NCBI RefSeq assembly: GCF_016908935.1
Contig: NZ_JAFBEV010000007.1
Coordinates: 60,920 to 124,919, forward strand
DNA: 64,000 nucleotides
Origin: Sporolactobacillus spathodeae
GTDB lineage: Bacteria; Bacillota; Bacilli; Bacillales; Sporolactobacillaceae
Reading direction: 5' to 3'
Below, in pieces: positions 18,309-26,044 of the stretch. Position 1 is the stretch's first letter. Each line of letters starts with the position of its first letter. The translations under genes were made by a program, and so were the position numbers. Under the pieces are notes generated by a model that was given only the letters and a program-made list of their open reading frames with translations, was not told where the DNA came from and did no database searches.

Positions 18309-18404
18309 CTCAGGCTAGCTCCTCTACTGTTTCGCGTTTGCCCTGTGGCAGACGCCGAAATTATTGTGCCTCTTCAGTTTTTAATAAATCACTGGATTTG
18401 TCAA
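18304..18404 (-). promoter_or_regulatory. trpB leader: promoter and NAG-triplet cluster at the start codon
   Basis: TTGACA is at 18404-18399 on the minus strand; a weak -10 (AAAACT) is 17 nt further. Close to the start the RNA has six or seven NAG triplets (CAG, TAG, GAG, GAG, TAG, GAG, GAG) between about 18331 and 18304, covering the Shine-Dalgarno and the ATG. TRAP binds such (G/U)AG repeats in B. subtilis. Spacing here is irregular, so this is a candidate only. Confidence 0.35.
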
Positions 18405-18493
18405 GAATAATTTTTGTACTGAATGGAATTTTCACAATATTTTAATCTCACCATTTCGGTGACAGATATTTTTTTGATGTGCACACAATGATT

Positions 18494-18672
18494 AGAAAAC
18501 TGGGCACAGCTAAGTCCTTTTTTGTAACGAATGCGCGCCCGCTGCTCGCTTGCCGCGGGCGCACCGTGAGCCTCAACAAGCTAGGATCTGCGAGGTCTCG
18601 CTGGCACGCTGTTCCGCAGGCGTCTCGCGCCTGCACCCCATTATTTACACAAAAAATCATATCCTTATCATT
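18494..18672 (+). repeat. Family A repeat, full-length
   Basis: The 5' hairpin is degenerate (CTGGGCACAGCTAAG), followed by CCTTTTTTG, the core CTCGCTTGCCGCGGGCG, GCACCGTGAGCC, a GGCACGCTGTTCC arm and the tail ending in CTTATCATTCT. It lies between trpB and the DUF5362 gene and touches the stop codon of the latter. Confidence 0.85.
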
Positions 18673-19146
18673 CTAAAAATAGAGATGATTCGATTCCTGG
18701 TAAAAAGCAACGCCAACCACAAAAAGGAAAATAAGTGCTACAACAAAAATCGCGATTCCGATAATCATTAAAATGCCAGTCATCTGAACATATTTCGCGT
18801 AATAGTCCAGCATTTCTTTGTAACTTTTCTGGTCGGCTTCAATATTTCCGGCAGCCGTTGCCGATTTTAATAAATAAATGCCAATAAAGATTTGCAGAAC
18901 ACCAGGTGCCGCGCCAACAATAAAGGCAAATAAGCCGCCAACAGTACTGAATACCCCGCTGATAATCAGCATAATTCCAGAGAATTTACCCCAGCCGGCA
19001 ATTTTTCGATAGAGTCGCAACTCATCCTCTGGCTGCTGCCTTTCATCGCTTTCAGCAGGACTTCTCGTTACAGTGGTCGCTGGGCTGGAGCTTTCAGAAA
19101 AACTCTCGGCCTCTCCTAGTTTTTGATTATTTTCCTGGTTATCCAA
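18673..19146 (-). CDS. DUF5362-type small membrane protein
   Basis: Membrane protein of 157 residues. About 40 polar residues come first, then hydrophobic helices at roughly residues 52-75, 78-95 and 120-148, with a YYAKYVQMTGILMIIGI stretch typical of the family. The start is TTG 19146 with AGGAGGAG upstream. Function is unknown. It lies downstream of lemA-htpX on the same strand with a 90-nt gap, and may belong to the same cell-envelope unit. Confidence 0.65.
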   Translation of the reverse strand: MDNQENNQKLGEAESFSESSSPATTVTRSPAESDERQQPEDELRLYRKIAGWGKFSGIMLIISGVFSTVGGLFAFIVGAAPGVLQIFIGIYLLKSATAAGNIEADQKSYKEMLDYYAKYVQMTGILMIIGIAIFVVALIFLFVVGVAFYQESNHLYF

Positions 19147-19239
19147 AATAACTCCTCCTGATCAATCATGTGCATCAATTGCGTCCAACGTAGTCAATAT
19201 TTTTATCCACGAGGGTAACGCAGCAATCCTTGTGGACGA

Positions 19240-20124
19240 TTACATATGCTCTAATCGATCAATCCGATTTTCAATCGGGGGATGCGTATCGAAAAGGCTC
19301 GCACGGCGTTTTCGTCCGCTACCGAACGGGTTGGCGATATACATGGACGCCGTCGCATCTTTTGCAGCTTTAACTGTATGCGTGTCTGCACTAATTTTTT
19401 GCAAAGCACCGATCAGGCCTTGCGGATCACGCGTCAATTCGACCGCCGATGCGTCGGCAAGGTATTCACGATTGCGTGAAACAGCTAGATGAACAAATTG
19501 CGCCGCAAGCGGAGCGAGTATGAGCACGACAAGTGATGCGATCATAAGCAGCGGATTCTTCTGGTTGTCACGCTTTCTTGCACCGCCGAAAAAAAACATA
19601 CGCTGTCCGAGATCGGCAATCACGACAATCACGCTGACAAGCGCGATACAAAGCGTCATCAGCCGGATATCATAATTGCGAATATGCGAGAATTCATGAG
19701 CGGCAACGCCAGCCAATTCCTCTCGATTCAAACGGTCGAGCAGACCCGTTGTAAATGAAATCGCGCTCTTCTTCGGACTTAATCCAGTGGCAAAAGCGTT
19801 CGGTGCCGGATCGCTAACAATATAAATCGCAGGCATTGGCACAGCAGCGGCAAGCGCTAGTTCTTCAACAAGATTGAATAGCATCGGATTATCGCTTTTT
19901 TTAATTTTTTTCGCGCCTGACATGCTTAGCACTTGAGCGCCGGCACTGGCAAACGTGATCGGTAGATAAACCGCCAAGATGGCGACGGCAAGAATGAGCC
20001 CGCCAATGTCACCGATATTGAGAAAATAGCCGATCGCCCAACCGGTAACCGCAACGAGCAGACTAAATAACAACAGCAACACAATCGTTTTTCTCTTATT
20101 TTGTTGAATCTGTTCATAGAGCAC
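19240..20124 (-). CDS. htpX: Membrane zinc metalloprotease HtpX
   Basis: M48-family protease of 294 residues that degrades misfolded membrane proteins. The zinc-binding HEFSH motif is at residues 143-147, with the third ligand region REYLADASAVELT near residue 220. Two hydrophobic segments occur before the catalytic domain and two after it. The start is GTG 20124; AAGGGTGA lies upstream. It follows lemA by 29 nt, the common lemA-htpX pair of Firmicutes. Confidence 0.95.
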   Translation of the reverse strand: MLYEQIQQNKRKTIVLLLLFSLLVAVTGWAIGYFLNIGDIGGLILAVAILAVYLPITFASAGAQVLSMSGAKKIKKSDNPMLFNLVEELALAAAVPMPAIYIVSDPAPNAFATGLSPKKSAISFTTGLLDRLNREELAGVAAHEFSHIRNYDIRLMTLCIALVSVIVVIADLGQRMFFFGGARKRDNQKNPLLMIASLVVLILAPLAAQFVHLAVSRNREYLADASAVELTRDPQGLIGALQKISADTHTVKAAKDATASMYIANPFGSGRKRRASLFDTHPPIENRIDRLEHM

Positions 20125-20153
20125 GCGCGATCACCCTTTCAGCTTCTTCTGGA

Positions 20154-20699
20154 TTAGAAAGTGACCTTAGGTGCCTCACGATTTGCTTCCGGTATCGTCA
20201 GTAATTCTTCACGTTTAAAGCCGAAAAGCTTAGCAATGATATTGGAAGGAAACGATTCGCGCTTAATGTTGTAATCTTTCACCGTCTTGTTATAAAGCTG
20301 GCGAGAATAGGCAACTTTATTTTCAGTCGTCGTCAATTCTTCTTGAAGGCTAAGAAAGTTCTGATTCGCCTTCAGATCCGGATACGATTCAGCAAGAGCA
20401 AATAGCGAACGTAGCGCGCTTTCAATCTGATTATCGGCATCAATTCGTTGCTGCGGCGAGCCGCTGACGAGCTGATTTCTCTTTTCAATGACTTGTGTTA
20501 ATGTTTCCTTTTCATGCTTGGCATAGCCTTTGACCGTCTCGACAAGATTAGGAATCAAGTCATGGCGCCGCTGCAATTGGACATCAATTTGGCTGAATGA
20601 TTCCTGCACCCAGTTCCTATACTTCACCAATCCGTTATATGAGAAAATTGCAAAAAGAACAAGAACAACGGCAATAGCAATCAGAATAATCGTTGTCAT
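20154..20699 (-). CDS. lemA: LemA family protein
   Basis: Protein of 181 residues with one N-terminal transmembrane helix (residues 3-22) and a long helical outer domain. Family motifs are YNGLVKYRNWVQESFSQIDVQL (as two blocks), RRHDLIPNLVETVKGYA and NIIAKLFGFK. It is co-transcribed with htpX. The function is poorly known; it is thought to assist envelope quality control. Confidence 0.92.
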   Translation of the reverse strand: MTTIILIAIAVVLVLFAIFSYNGLVKYRNWVQESFSQIDVQLQRRHDLIPNLVETVKGYAKHEKETLTQVIEKRNQLVSGSPQQRIDADNQIESALRSLFALAESYPDLKANQNFLSLQEELTTTENKVAYSRQLYNKTVKDYNIKRESFPSNIIAKLFGFKREELLTIPEANREAPKVTF

Positions 20700-20875
20700 G
20701 ATAACCCACCCTTTCTAATACCTTTAGTGTCTCCTCTTCTCTTATCATACCTTACCTTTACGATCAGAAATACAACAAATTACTGAAAAACCAATCAGAA
20801 TCCGTTATGCTGAAAGCAAGAAACGGCAGGCGGTTTCTTTTTATGAAAACGCATACCGTTCCTGATTATGATCAT

Positions 20876-22090
20876 TTATAATGATTGATCAGACTTTACT
20901 GATTCATCGTTCAGTGAGCGAATTGGCAGCAACGTCCCAATCAAGGCGATGCAAGCTGCCGCAATGAATATCACAGGTAATGACTGTCCTCCCGCAAAAA
21001 AAGATAAAACAAGAAAAACCATCAAGTCACAGCAAGAATCGATAATGGACAAAAGTGAAATAGTCGTCGCCCGAACGGCAGACGGAATATAATCATTACT
21101 GATTTGCGAATAAATCGGATAGCGGACAACCTGTGTCAGGCGCAGCAGAATGAAGGTACCGACTGCCATCCAGATAGGTGCGTGTGACAGCGCAGCCAGA
21201 ACCAAACCCGCAACAGACAGCAGACCAGTTACCTGCATGAGCAGCAGTCGCGGAAAACGTCGTGTCAGCCAGCCAATCGACCGTGAGACAAAGAAACCGA
21301 GCAAAGCCGCAGATGCATAAAGAATGCCGATGATGCTAACCGGAACGCCCGCTGCTTTGAGAAAAGGCTGATCAAAGTTCTTAAAAACCGCACCGACCGG
21401 TATAAACACCAACGTGACATTAAGAAACATAACGAGAAGGCGCGGCTTCTTGCGGATGACTTGCCAGCCATCTCTTACTTGGCGAAATGGATGATTCTGC
21501 ACAACACGCGTGTGCGCACGGGGCGTTCGCAAGAGCACGAGGAAAATAAACTGCAGCAATTGAAAACACAGTGTCAAAAGAATCAGTAGGCGGAACTGGG
21601 CTTGCGTCACATCCTTCCCAATCCAGGCGCCTAGTATCACGGCAACAAGCGACGCCGCAAAGTCTGCTGATTGAAGCCGTCCCATGACCTGATCCATCAT
21701 CTGCGTTTTGCCGTCTTCCCGAAGTGATTCATAGAGGAAAGCTTCATCAGCACCCGAGAAAAACGTCACAGAAAATCCGTTCAGAAAACTGTACAGAAAA
21801 AACTGCCAGGGACGATCAGCAAAAAAGAGCACGCCGATACTCGCCATTTGAACCGCTGCGCCCGTTAAAAATGAAAGCTTGGGGCCAAATTTATCGGCAA
21901 AGACTCCGGTTGGAATTTCACCGATCAAAACAGCTGCACTCCAGCAAAACATGATCACGAATAAATCACGCGGATGCAGCCCATGTGATAAATAAAAAAG
22001 TGTCAATACCGGCTGAAGAAAATTCAAACTGTTGAAAAGATAAGCCCAGAACAAACAACGGCTATTATAAGCCGATAGTGATTGATGCAT
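20876..22090 (-). CDS. MFS transporter (DHA-type efflux)
   Basis: Membrane transporter of 404 residues with about 12 helices. The loop GVFADKFGPKLSF is an MFS motif A variant, and GADEAFLYESLREDG is typical of the small-drug branch (MFS_1). The start is set at ATG 22090, because GGGGAG lies 5 nt upstream; an ATG at 22105 overlaps this SD. A 21-codon reading frame with a strong SD lies 60 nt upstream and may be a translational attenuator. Substrate is unknown. Confidence 0.85.
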   Translation of the reverse strand: MHQSLSAYNSRCLFWAYLFNSLNFLQPVLTLFYLSHGLHPRDLFVIMFCWSAAVLIGEIPTGVFADKFGPKLSFLTGAAVQMASIGVLFFADRPWQFFLYSFLNGFSVTFFSGADEAFLYESLREDGKTQMMDQVMGRLQSADFAASLVAVILGAWIGKDVTQAQFRLLILLTLCFQLLQFIFLVLLRTPRAHTRVVQNHPFRQVRDGWQVIRKKPRLLVMFLNVTLVFIPVGAVFKNFDQPFLKAAGVPVSIIGILYASAALLGFFVSRSIGWLTRRFPRLLLMQVTGLLSVAGLVLAALSHAPIWMAVGTFILLRLTQVVRYPIYSQISNDYIPSAVRATTISLLSIIDSCCDLMVFLVLSFFAGGQSLPVIFIAAACIALIGTLLPIRSLNDESVKSDQSL

Positions 22091-22149
22091 CGTATCTCCC
22101 CGCATTCCTATTTATTATTGCAAATAAAAGGAGAGGAGAGCTCTTCGTT

Positions 22150-22215
22150 TCACAGATTACAAGCGAACAGCAACCCCTCTGTGCCGCCTTGCAAGAATAC
22201 GATAGTCTTTTGCAT
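22150..22215 (-). CDS. Possible 21-residue leader peptide upstream of the efflux gene
   Basis: AGGAGG precedes ATG 22215 by 10 nt. The frame encodes MQKTIVFLQGGTEGLLFACN plus a final Leu, then TGA. The following RNA (CTCTCCTCTCC) can pair with GGGGAG, the ribosome-binding site of the transporter. This arrangement matches leader-peptide control of drug-resistance genes. A possible -10 (TATACT) lies about 36 nt upstream of the ATG, next to a family B repeat. Unproven. Confidence 0.4.
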   Translation of the reverse strand: MQKTIVFLQGGTEGLLFACNL

Positions 22216-22263
22216 CGTGATAAAACCTCCTGTAATTATTTACTCCAGTATATCAGAAGCACA

Positions 22264-22410
22264 GGAAATGTGTGATGGCGCCTTGCGGGAACAGCGTGCC
22301 AGAGAGACCCCCAGATTATTGCCTGTTCGAGCAGGCTCGTGGTACACCCGTGGCAAACGAACACATGGCCAATAAATGATTAAATAATAACAACAGAATT
22401 TAACAGAGCC
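22264..22410 (-). repeat. Family B repeat, minus orientation, truncated at its 3' end
   Basis: Read on the minus strand it starts with the terminal repeat GGCTCTGTTAAATT (22410 downward). It continues through the shared core (CACGAGCC, GAACAGGCAATAATCTG, GGCACGCTGTTCCCGC) and stops after AAGGCGCCATCACACATT without the second terminal repeat. It is the only long repeat in the window in minus orientation. Confidence 0.75.
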
Positions 22411-22497
22411 TTATAGATTTCTCACCGCTCAAAAAAGACGCAAGAAAGGCGCCTCGAGATCGGGAAAGCCGACTTTCAAAGACGCCTACATTGTATT

Positions 22498-23268
22498 TTA
22501 TTCAAGGCAAAAATCCATGATTGTCTCGCGAACCTTCTCATTGATGCCGAATTCGCGTGCCAAATAACGGTCAAATGAACCATAATGCTCATTAATCGAA
22601 TCTGCGGCTGCATTCAGATAAACCTCTTGAACGAGGAAATCTGATTCAAATTGCTGCAGACGTTTGCCATTGATGTATTGCGACGCTTCCGCAAACATTT
22701 CCTGGTGAAATTGCTTTAGAAGGCGATTGGACAGCAGATAATCGTCCATAATCGTGTCAAATGGCACGTCAAGCGTCAGCAAAATCAACATCGCACCGAC
22801 ACCTGTACGATCACGGCCTCCTGCACAATGATGCAGTAGCGGCAAATTCCGATCAGGCTGCGACAGATAACGCATCAATTGCCGGTAAGACAAATTTTGG
22901 ATTGGCATCTCCGCATAGACATTGGAAAAGGACTTCAGTGAAAACGATTGATAAAAGTCCTCAGGATTCCATTCGCTCTTTGCCGTTGTCTTATCCTCGC
23001 CGTTCACCGCAATCCGTTCATGGCGTTCTGCAATTGTTGGATCCGGCCGTTGATCCGCCTCAGCCTTGTCACGATAGTCAAAAACAAGACGGAGCGACAA
23101 TTTTTTTAAATAGGCCTTATCTTTCTCCGTCAAATCCGTCAAATCAGCAGAGCGATAAAACAATCCCTTCTTGATCGTGCGTCCGTCCTTTGTCCGTAAC
23201 CCGCCCATATCGCGGAAATTATAGGCGCCTTGTACCGGAAGCACCCGTTCCATCAATTTGCGCTCCAT
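22498..23268 (-). CDS. Tyrosine-protein phosphatase (LipA/Lmo1800-like)
   Basis: Dual-specificity-like phosphatase of 256 residues. The P-loop HCAGGRDRTGVG has Cys148 and Arg154 in the CX5R arrangement, and the N-terminal NFRDMGGL motif is conserved in this bacterial family. Listeria LipA acts on phosphotyrosine and phosphoinositides and is secreted, but no signal peptide is visible here. The first ATG (23268) has a poor SD, while the ATG at residue 6 (23253) has GGAG 9 nt upstream and may be the true start. Single-gene unit. Confidence 0.88.
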   Translation of the reverse strand: MERKLMERVLPVQGAYNFRDMGGLRTKDGRTIKKGLFYRSADLTDLTEKDKAYLKKLSLRLVFDYRDKAEADQRPDPTIAERHERIAVNGEDKTTAKSEWNPEDFYQSFSLKSFSNVYAEMPIQNLSYRQLMRYLSQPDRNLPLLHHCAGGRDRTGVGAMLILLTLDVPFDTIMDDYLLSNRLLKQFHQEMFAEASQYINGKRLQQFESDFLVQEVYLNAAADSINEHYGSFDRYLAREFGINEKVRETIMDFCLE

Positions 23269-23351
23269 CCGCAGCCCCGCCTTCTTCTAATGATTTCACA
23301 TGACTTGTTTATCGTAACATATTAATGACGTATCAAAGTGAAGCCTGTGTG

Positions 23352-23415
23352 AAAAATTGGGCTTAACCAGTTCTTTATTTGAAGCAGTTGTGCTTCGGCT
23401 GCTCGCTTGCCGCTA
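23352..23415 (+). repeat. Family A repeat fragment (5' part only)
   Basis: Contains the degenerate 5' hairpin (TTGGGCTTAACCAG), the T-rich segment, and TGCTTCGGCTGCTCGCTTGCCG, then stops abruptly (pieces given separately). It lies between the phosphatase and LOG genes. Confidence 0.65.
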
Positions 23416-23492
23416 ATTATATGAGCAGCTTATTCGCACATGTCCTTTGAATTGTCTGTCCCTAACTGTCCCGATCGATTTACACGCAGCAT

Positions 23493-24062
23493 TTATCTGC
23501 TGTACGTTCTTCGTTCAGGTGGTACATAGGTTGCAAAACACTGTTCAATTATATCCAGCGAATCAGAAATAATGATTTTCTCCCGATTCCCGCCGCTGAG
23601 AAATCCTTCAGAGACGGTTCGGTCAAGGAACGCGGCCAGAGACTTATAATAGCCATTTATATTATAAAACGCACACGGTTTGCGGTGCAGACCGAGTTGC
23701 GACCAGGAAATAGCGTCGAAAATTTCCTCCATTGTCCCGATTCCGCCAGGCAAGGCAAGACAGGCATCGGCAAGTTCCAGCATTTTCGCCTTGCGCGCCT
23801 GCATATCAGGAACGACAATCAGTTCGTTAAGCTTCGGGTGAGCAATCCCCCGCTGCTGAAGGAGCTCCGGCATGACACCAATCGCTTGACCGCCGTGTGC
23901 CAATACCGCATCCGCACAGGCACCCATTAAACCGACTGACGCGCCGCCATAGACAAGCGCCACTTGTCGCTCCGCCAGCCAAATCCCCAATTCATGTGCT
24001 GCCTGCATATAGATCGGATCCGTACCCGGATTCGCGCCACAAAAAACAGTCAACCGTTTCAA
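23493..24062 (-). CDS. LOG-family nucleoside-5'-monophosphate phosphoribohydrolase (YvdD-like)
   Basis: Cytosolic enzyme of 189 residues related to the cytokinin-activating LOG proteins, which release a base from nucleoside monophosphate. The motif PGGIGTMEE is intact, together with LVYGGASVGLMG and MQARKAKM. The start is taken as TTG 24062 (MKRLTVFCGANPG), with GAGAGGG 7-9 nt upstream. This fits the length of B. subtilis YvdD (about 190), whereas the ATG at 24110 has no SD. A tandem pair of palindromes lies upstream. Confidence 0.85.
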   Translation of the reverse strand: MKRLTVFCGANPGTDPIYMQAAHELGIWLAERQVALVYGGASVGLMGACADAVLAHGGQAIGVMPELLQQRGIAHPKLNELIVVPDMQARKAKMLELADACLALPGGIGTMEEIFDAISWSQLGLHRKPCAFYNINGYYKSLAAFLDRTVSEGFLSGGNREKIIISDSLDIIEQCFATYVPPERRTYSR

Positions 24063-24155
24063 TCCAGACACCCTCTCTGGGATAATATCTTGATAATAGC
24101 ATGGTTCCATAGATTAATAAACGACGATCCTATAACTTTCGTCTGACCTTCATGG

Positions 24156-24291
24156 TAATTAAACGTTTAATTAAGCGATATGTTCGCTTTTATTCTCGCA
24201 TCTTTTTCTTAAATGCCGTTCAACGACCACAGACGCACTCTATCATTGCGCGCTTTCATTTAATCAAACGTTTAATTAAGCGATATGTTCG
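24156..24291. repeat. Duplicated 31-bp palindromic site upstream of the LOG gene
   Basis: Two nearly identical 31-bp stretches at 24156-24186 and 24261-24291 start 105 bp apart. The first contains the perfect 18-bp palindrome TAATTAAACGTTTAATTA; the second differs at one base. Both continue with AGCGATATGTTCG. They look like paired operators for a dimeric regulator, placed between azlD and the LOG gene. Confidence 0.6.
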
Positions 24292-24297
24292 TCTTGC

Positions 24298-24618
24298 TCA
24301 TGATAAAAGTAAATAGCGTGCGGCAAGCCCCAGTACCATGCCAATAATAATTGACGGCAGAAATCGTTTCAGAAAGTGCATAGATAATCCGGCGAATAAA
24401 CAGCCTATCAAAATTGGAAAAGAAATCGTCAGTTCGCCATGTACCGGCACAAAAATCTGCTTGACAAGCAGCGCGGCAATAATCGCAACCGGCACATAGG
24501 TAAAATAGAGGGCCAGCATCGGTCCCGTCTTACGATTAGCCATGAATTCCAGACCAGCTAGCCGGGAGAAATAAGTCGAAACAGCAAGTATGCCGATCAG
24601 CAGCCAGTTCTTAAGCAT
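24298..24618 (-). CDS. azlD: AzlD-type branched-chain amino-acid exporter subunit
   Basis: Small membrane protein of 106 residues with about four helices; partner of AzlC in export of branched-chain amino acids. The start ATG 24618 has AAGGAGG 7 nt upstream and overlaps the end of azlC by 8 bp. Family features are the N-terminal LIGILAVSTYFSRLAG and the FTYVPVAIIAALLV stretch. Confidence 0.9.
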   Translation of the reverse strand: MLKNWLLIGILAVSTYFSRLAGLEFMANRKTGPMLALYFTYVPVAIIAALLVKQIFVPVHGELTISFPILIGCLFAGLSMHFLKRFLPSIIIGMVLGLAARYLLLS

Positions 24619-25306
24619 GCGCTTTCCTCCTTGCAAGAAACAGCCCGACAAACGGCGCAACAGCACCAGTAATGATTATCGTAAAGTCATTGCCGGGAAA
24701 CAACAATTCAATTCCAAACGCAATCCCTACTGCAGCAAGCGCCGTAGCAAGAGCCGGCCGGCCTTTAAGGCTCGGGACCAGCAATGCAATGAATGTGACA
24801 GGAAATGTTAAATCAAGCCCCCACGTTTGCGGGTTAATCTGATTACCGGCAAGTGCACCGATTAGGGAAGAAATCACCCAGGCACTGTAAAACATAAGGG
24901 TTAGCACGCTATAATAGAGCGGGCTTGGCCCATTCTTTTTGAAATAGGCAGTTGCCAGAACGAAAGGTTCGTCGGAAATGCCTGGTGCGAGCAACCAGCG
25001 CAGCTTTCTATTTGTGCCGAGGCCACTCGATAACGCTGCGCCGTATAGCAGGTTCCGTAAATTTAGTAGAATGGAGGTTACAAAGATGCTGGCAATACTT
25101 GCGCCAGTCATAATCATCGCAACCGCGACCATCTGAATCGTTCCCGAGAAAACGAACAGAGACATACCAACAGTTTCAGCCCGATTGAAACCCGCTTGCG
25201 TGGCCAGAACACCATATGAAAGTCCATAGGTTGCAACAGCCAGCACAAGCGGCGTCGCCTCAGTGAATGCCGTTCGAATCGTGCGTATCCGTTCATCCCG
25301 TGTCAT
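24611..25306 (-). CDS. azlC: AzlC-type branched-chain amino-acid exporter subunit
   Basis: Membrane protein of 231 residues with seven or eight helices. Family blocks are ATPLVLAVATYGLSYGVLA, FSGTIQMVAVA, LLNLRNLLYGAALS, and GISDEPFVLATAYF. AzlC with AzlD exports branched-chain amino acids and their toxic analogues. It is divergent from an XRE-cupin regulator, which is the usual arrangement. A promoter with overlapping repeats lies between them. Confidence 0.92.
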   Translation of the reverse strand: MTRDERIRTIRTAFTEATPLVLAVATYGLSYGVLATQAGFNRAETVGMSLFVFSGTIQMVAVAMIMTGASIASIFVTSILLNLRNLLYGAALSSGLGTNRKLRWLLAPGISDEPFVLATAYFKKNGPSPLYYSVLTLMFYSAWVISSLIGALAGNQINPQTWGLDLTFPVTFIALLVPSLKGRPALATALAAVGIAFGIELLFPGNDFTIIITGAVAPFVGLFLARRKAHA

Positions 25307-25323
25307 CGCTACTTTCCCCTTTA

Positions 25324-25379
25324 ATGTATGTTATAATGATATATATGTATGTTATATAGTACGATTATTTGTTTGTCAA
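25324..25379 (-). promoter_or_regulatory. azlC promoter and direct-repeat operator
   Basis: On the minus strand TTGACA (25379-25374), a 17-nt spacer and TATAAC (25356-25351). The sequence ATGTATGTTATA occurs twice (from 25324 and 25345), 21 bp or two helical turns apart. The second copy covers the azlC -10 box. The divergent XRE-cupin protein is the obvious binder. Confidence 0.7.
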
Positions 25380-25400
25380 TACAGAAACGGAGGACGAAAG

Positions 25401-25949
25401 ATGGACGATCTGCAGCATGATATTGCCCGCAATCTGAAAAAAATCCGTCTGCAGAAGGGTTTGAGTCTTGATCAGGCAGCGACGCGTACTGGTGTTAGCA
25501 AATCGATGCTCGCACAAATTGAGCGTGAAAAATCCAATCCGTCAATCAGCACGCTCTGGAAAATCGCCACGGGCCTACAAATCTCATTTTCTTCCTTTAT
25601 GGAAAAAGAGGACACGGCGATTGAAAAAGTCGTATTCAAGAAACTGACACCTGCCATTGACGATCAGGAAATGTACCGGGTTTACTCACTTTTCTCCTTC
25701 CACCCAGAAAAGAAATTTGAAATTTATTCGGCACATCTCGCTGCTGGCAGTTTCCATCACGCCGAAGCGCATAGTGGGGAGGAATACCTTCTCGTCGCAG
25801 CAGGAGCGATCAGTCTAACCGTTCATGGTAAAACACAGGTCCTGGAAACTGGCGACGCGTTGCATTTTGTTCCGAATGACGTCCATGATTACACAAACAA
25901 TGGTGCTGAAGAAGCTGTTTTTTTTGATTTAATCTATTATCCACGGTGA
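25401..25949 (+). CDS. XRE-family regulator with C-terminal cupin domain
   Basis: Regulator of 182 residues. The HTH covers about residues 10-62 (LKKIRLQKGLSLDQAATRTG, SKSMLAQIEREKSNPSISTL), and a small beta-barrel cupin (HHAEAHSGEEYLLVAAG, GDALHFVPNDVHDYTNNG) lies at about 110-175. The start ATG 25401 has GGAGG 7 nt upstream. Proteins of this type beside azlCD sense small molecules through the cupin. Control of azlCD via the 21-bp repeats is inferred from position. Confidence 0.88.
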   Translation: MDDLQHDIARNLKKIRLQKGLSLDQAATRTGVSKSMLAQIEREKSNPSISTLWKIATGLQISFSSFMEKEDTAIEKVVFKKLTPAIDDQEMYRVYSLFSFHPEKKFEIYSAHLAAGSFHHAEAHSGEEYLLVAAGAISLTVHGKTQVLETGDALHFVPNDVHDYTNNGAEEAVFFDLIYYPR

Positions 25950-26044
25950 GTCTGTGCGGACGCTTACTGAGATCTATTTTTAAAGTGCTATACTTGGTTT
26001 ACGGCCCGTCCCAGCATACAACCACGCACGAAATAGGAGTCCTT

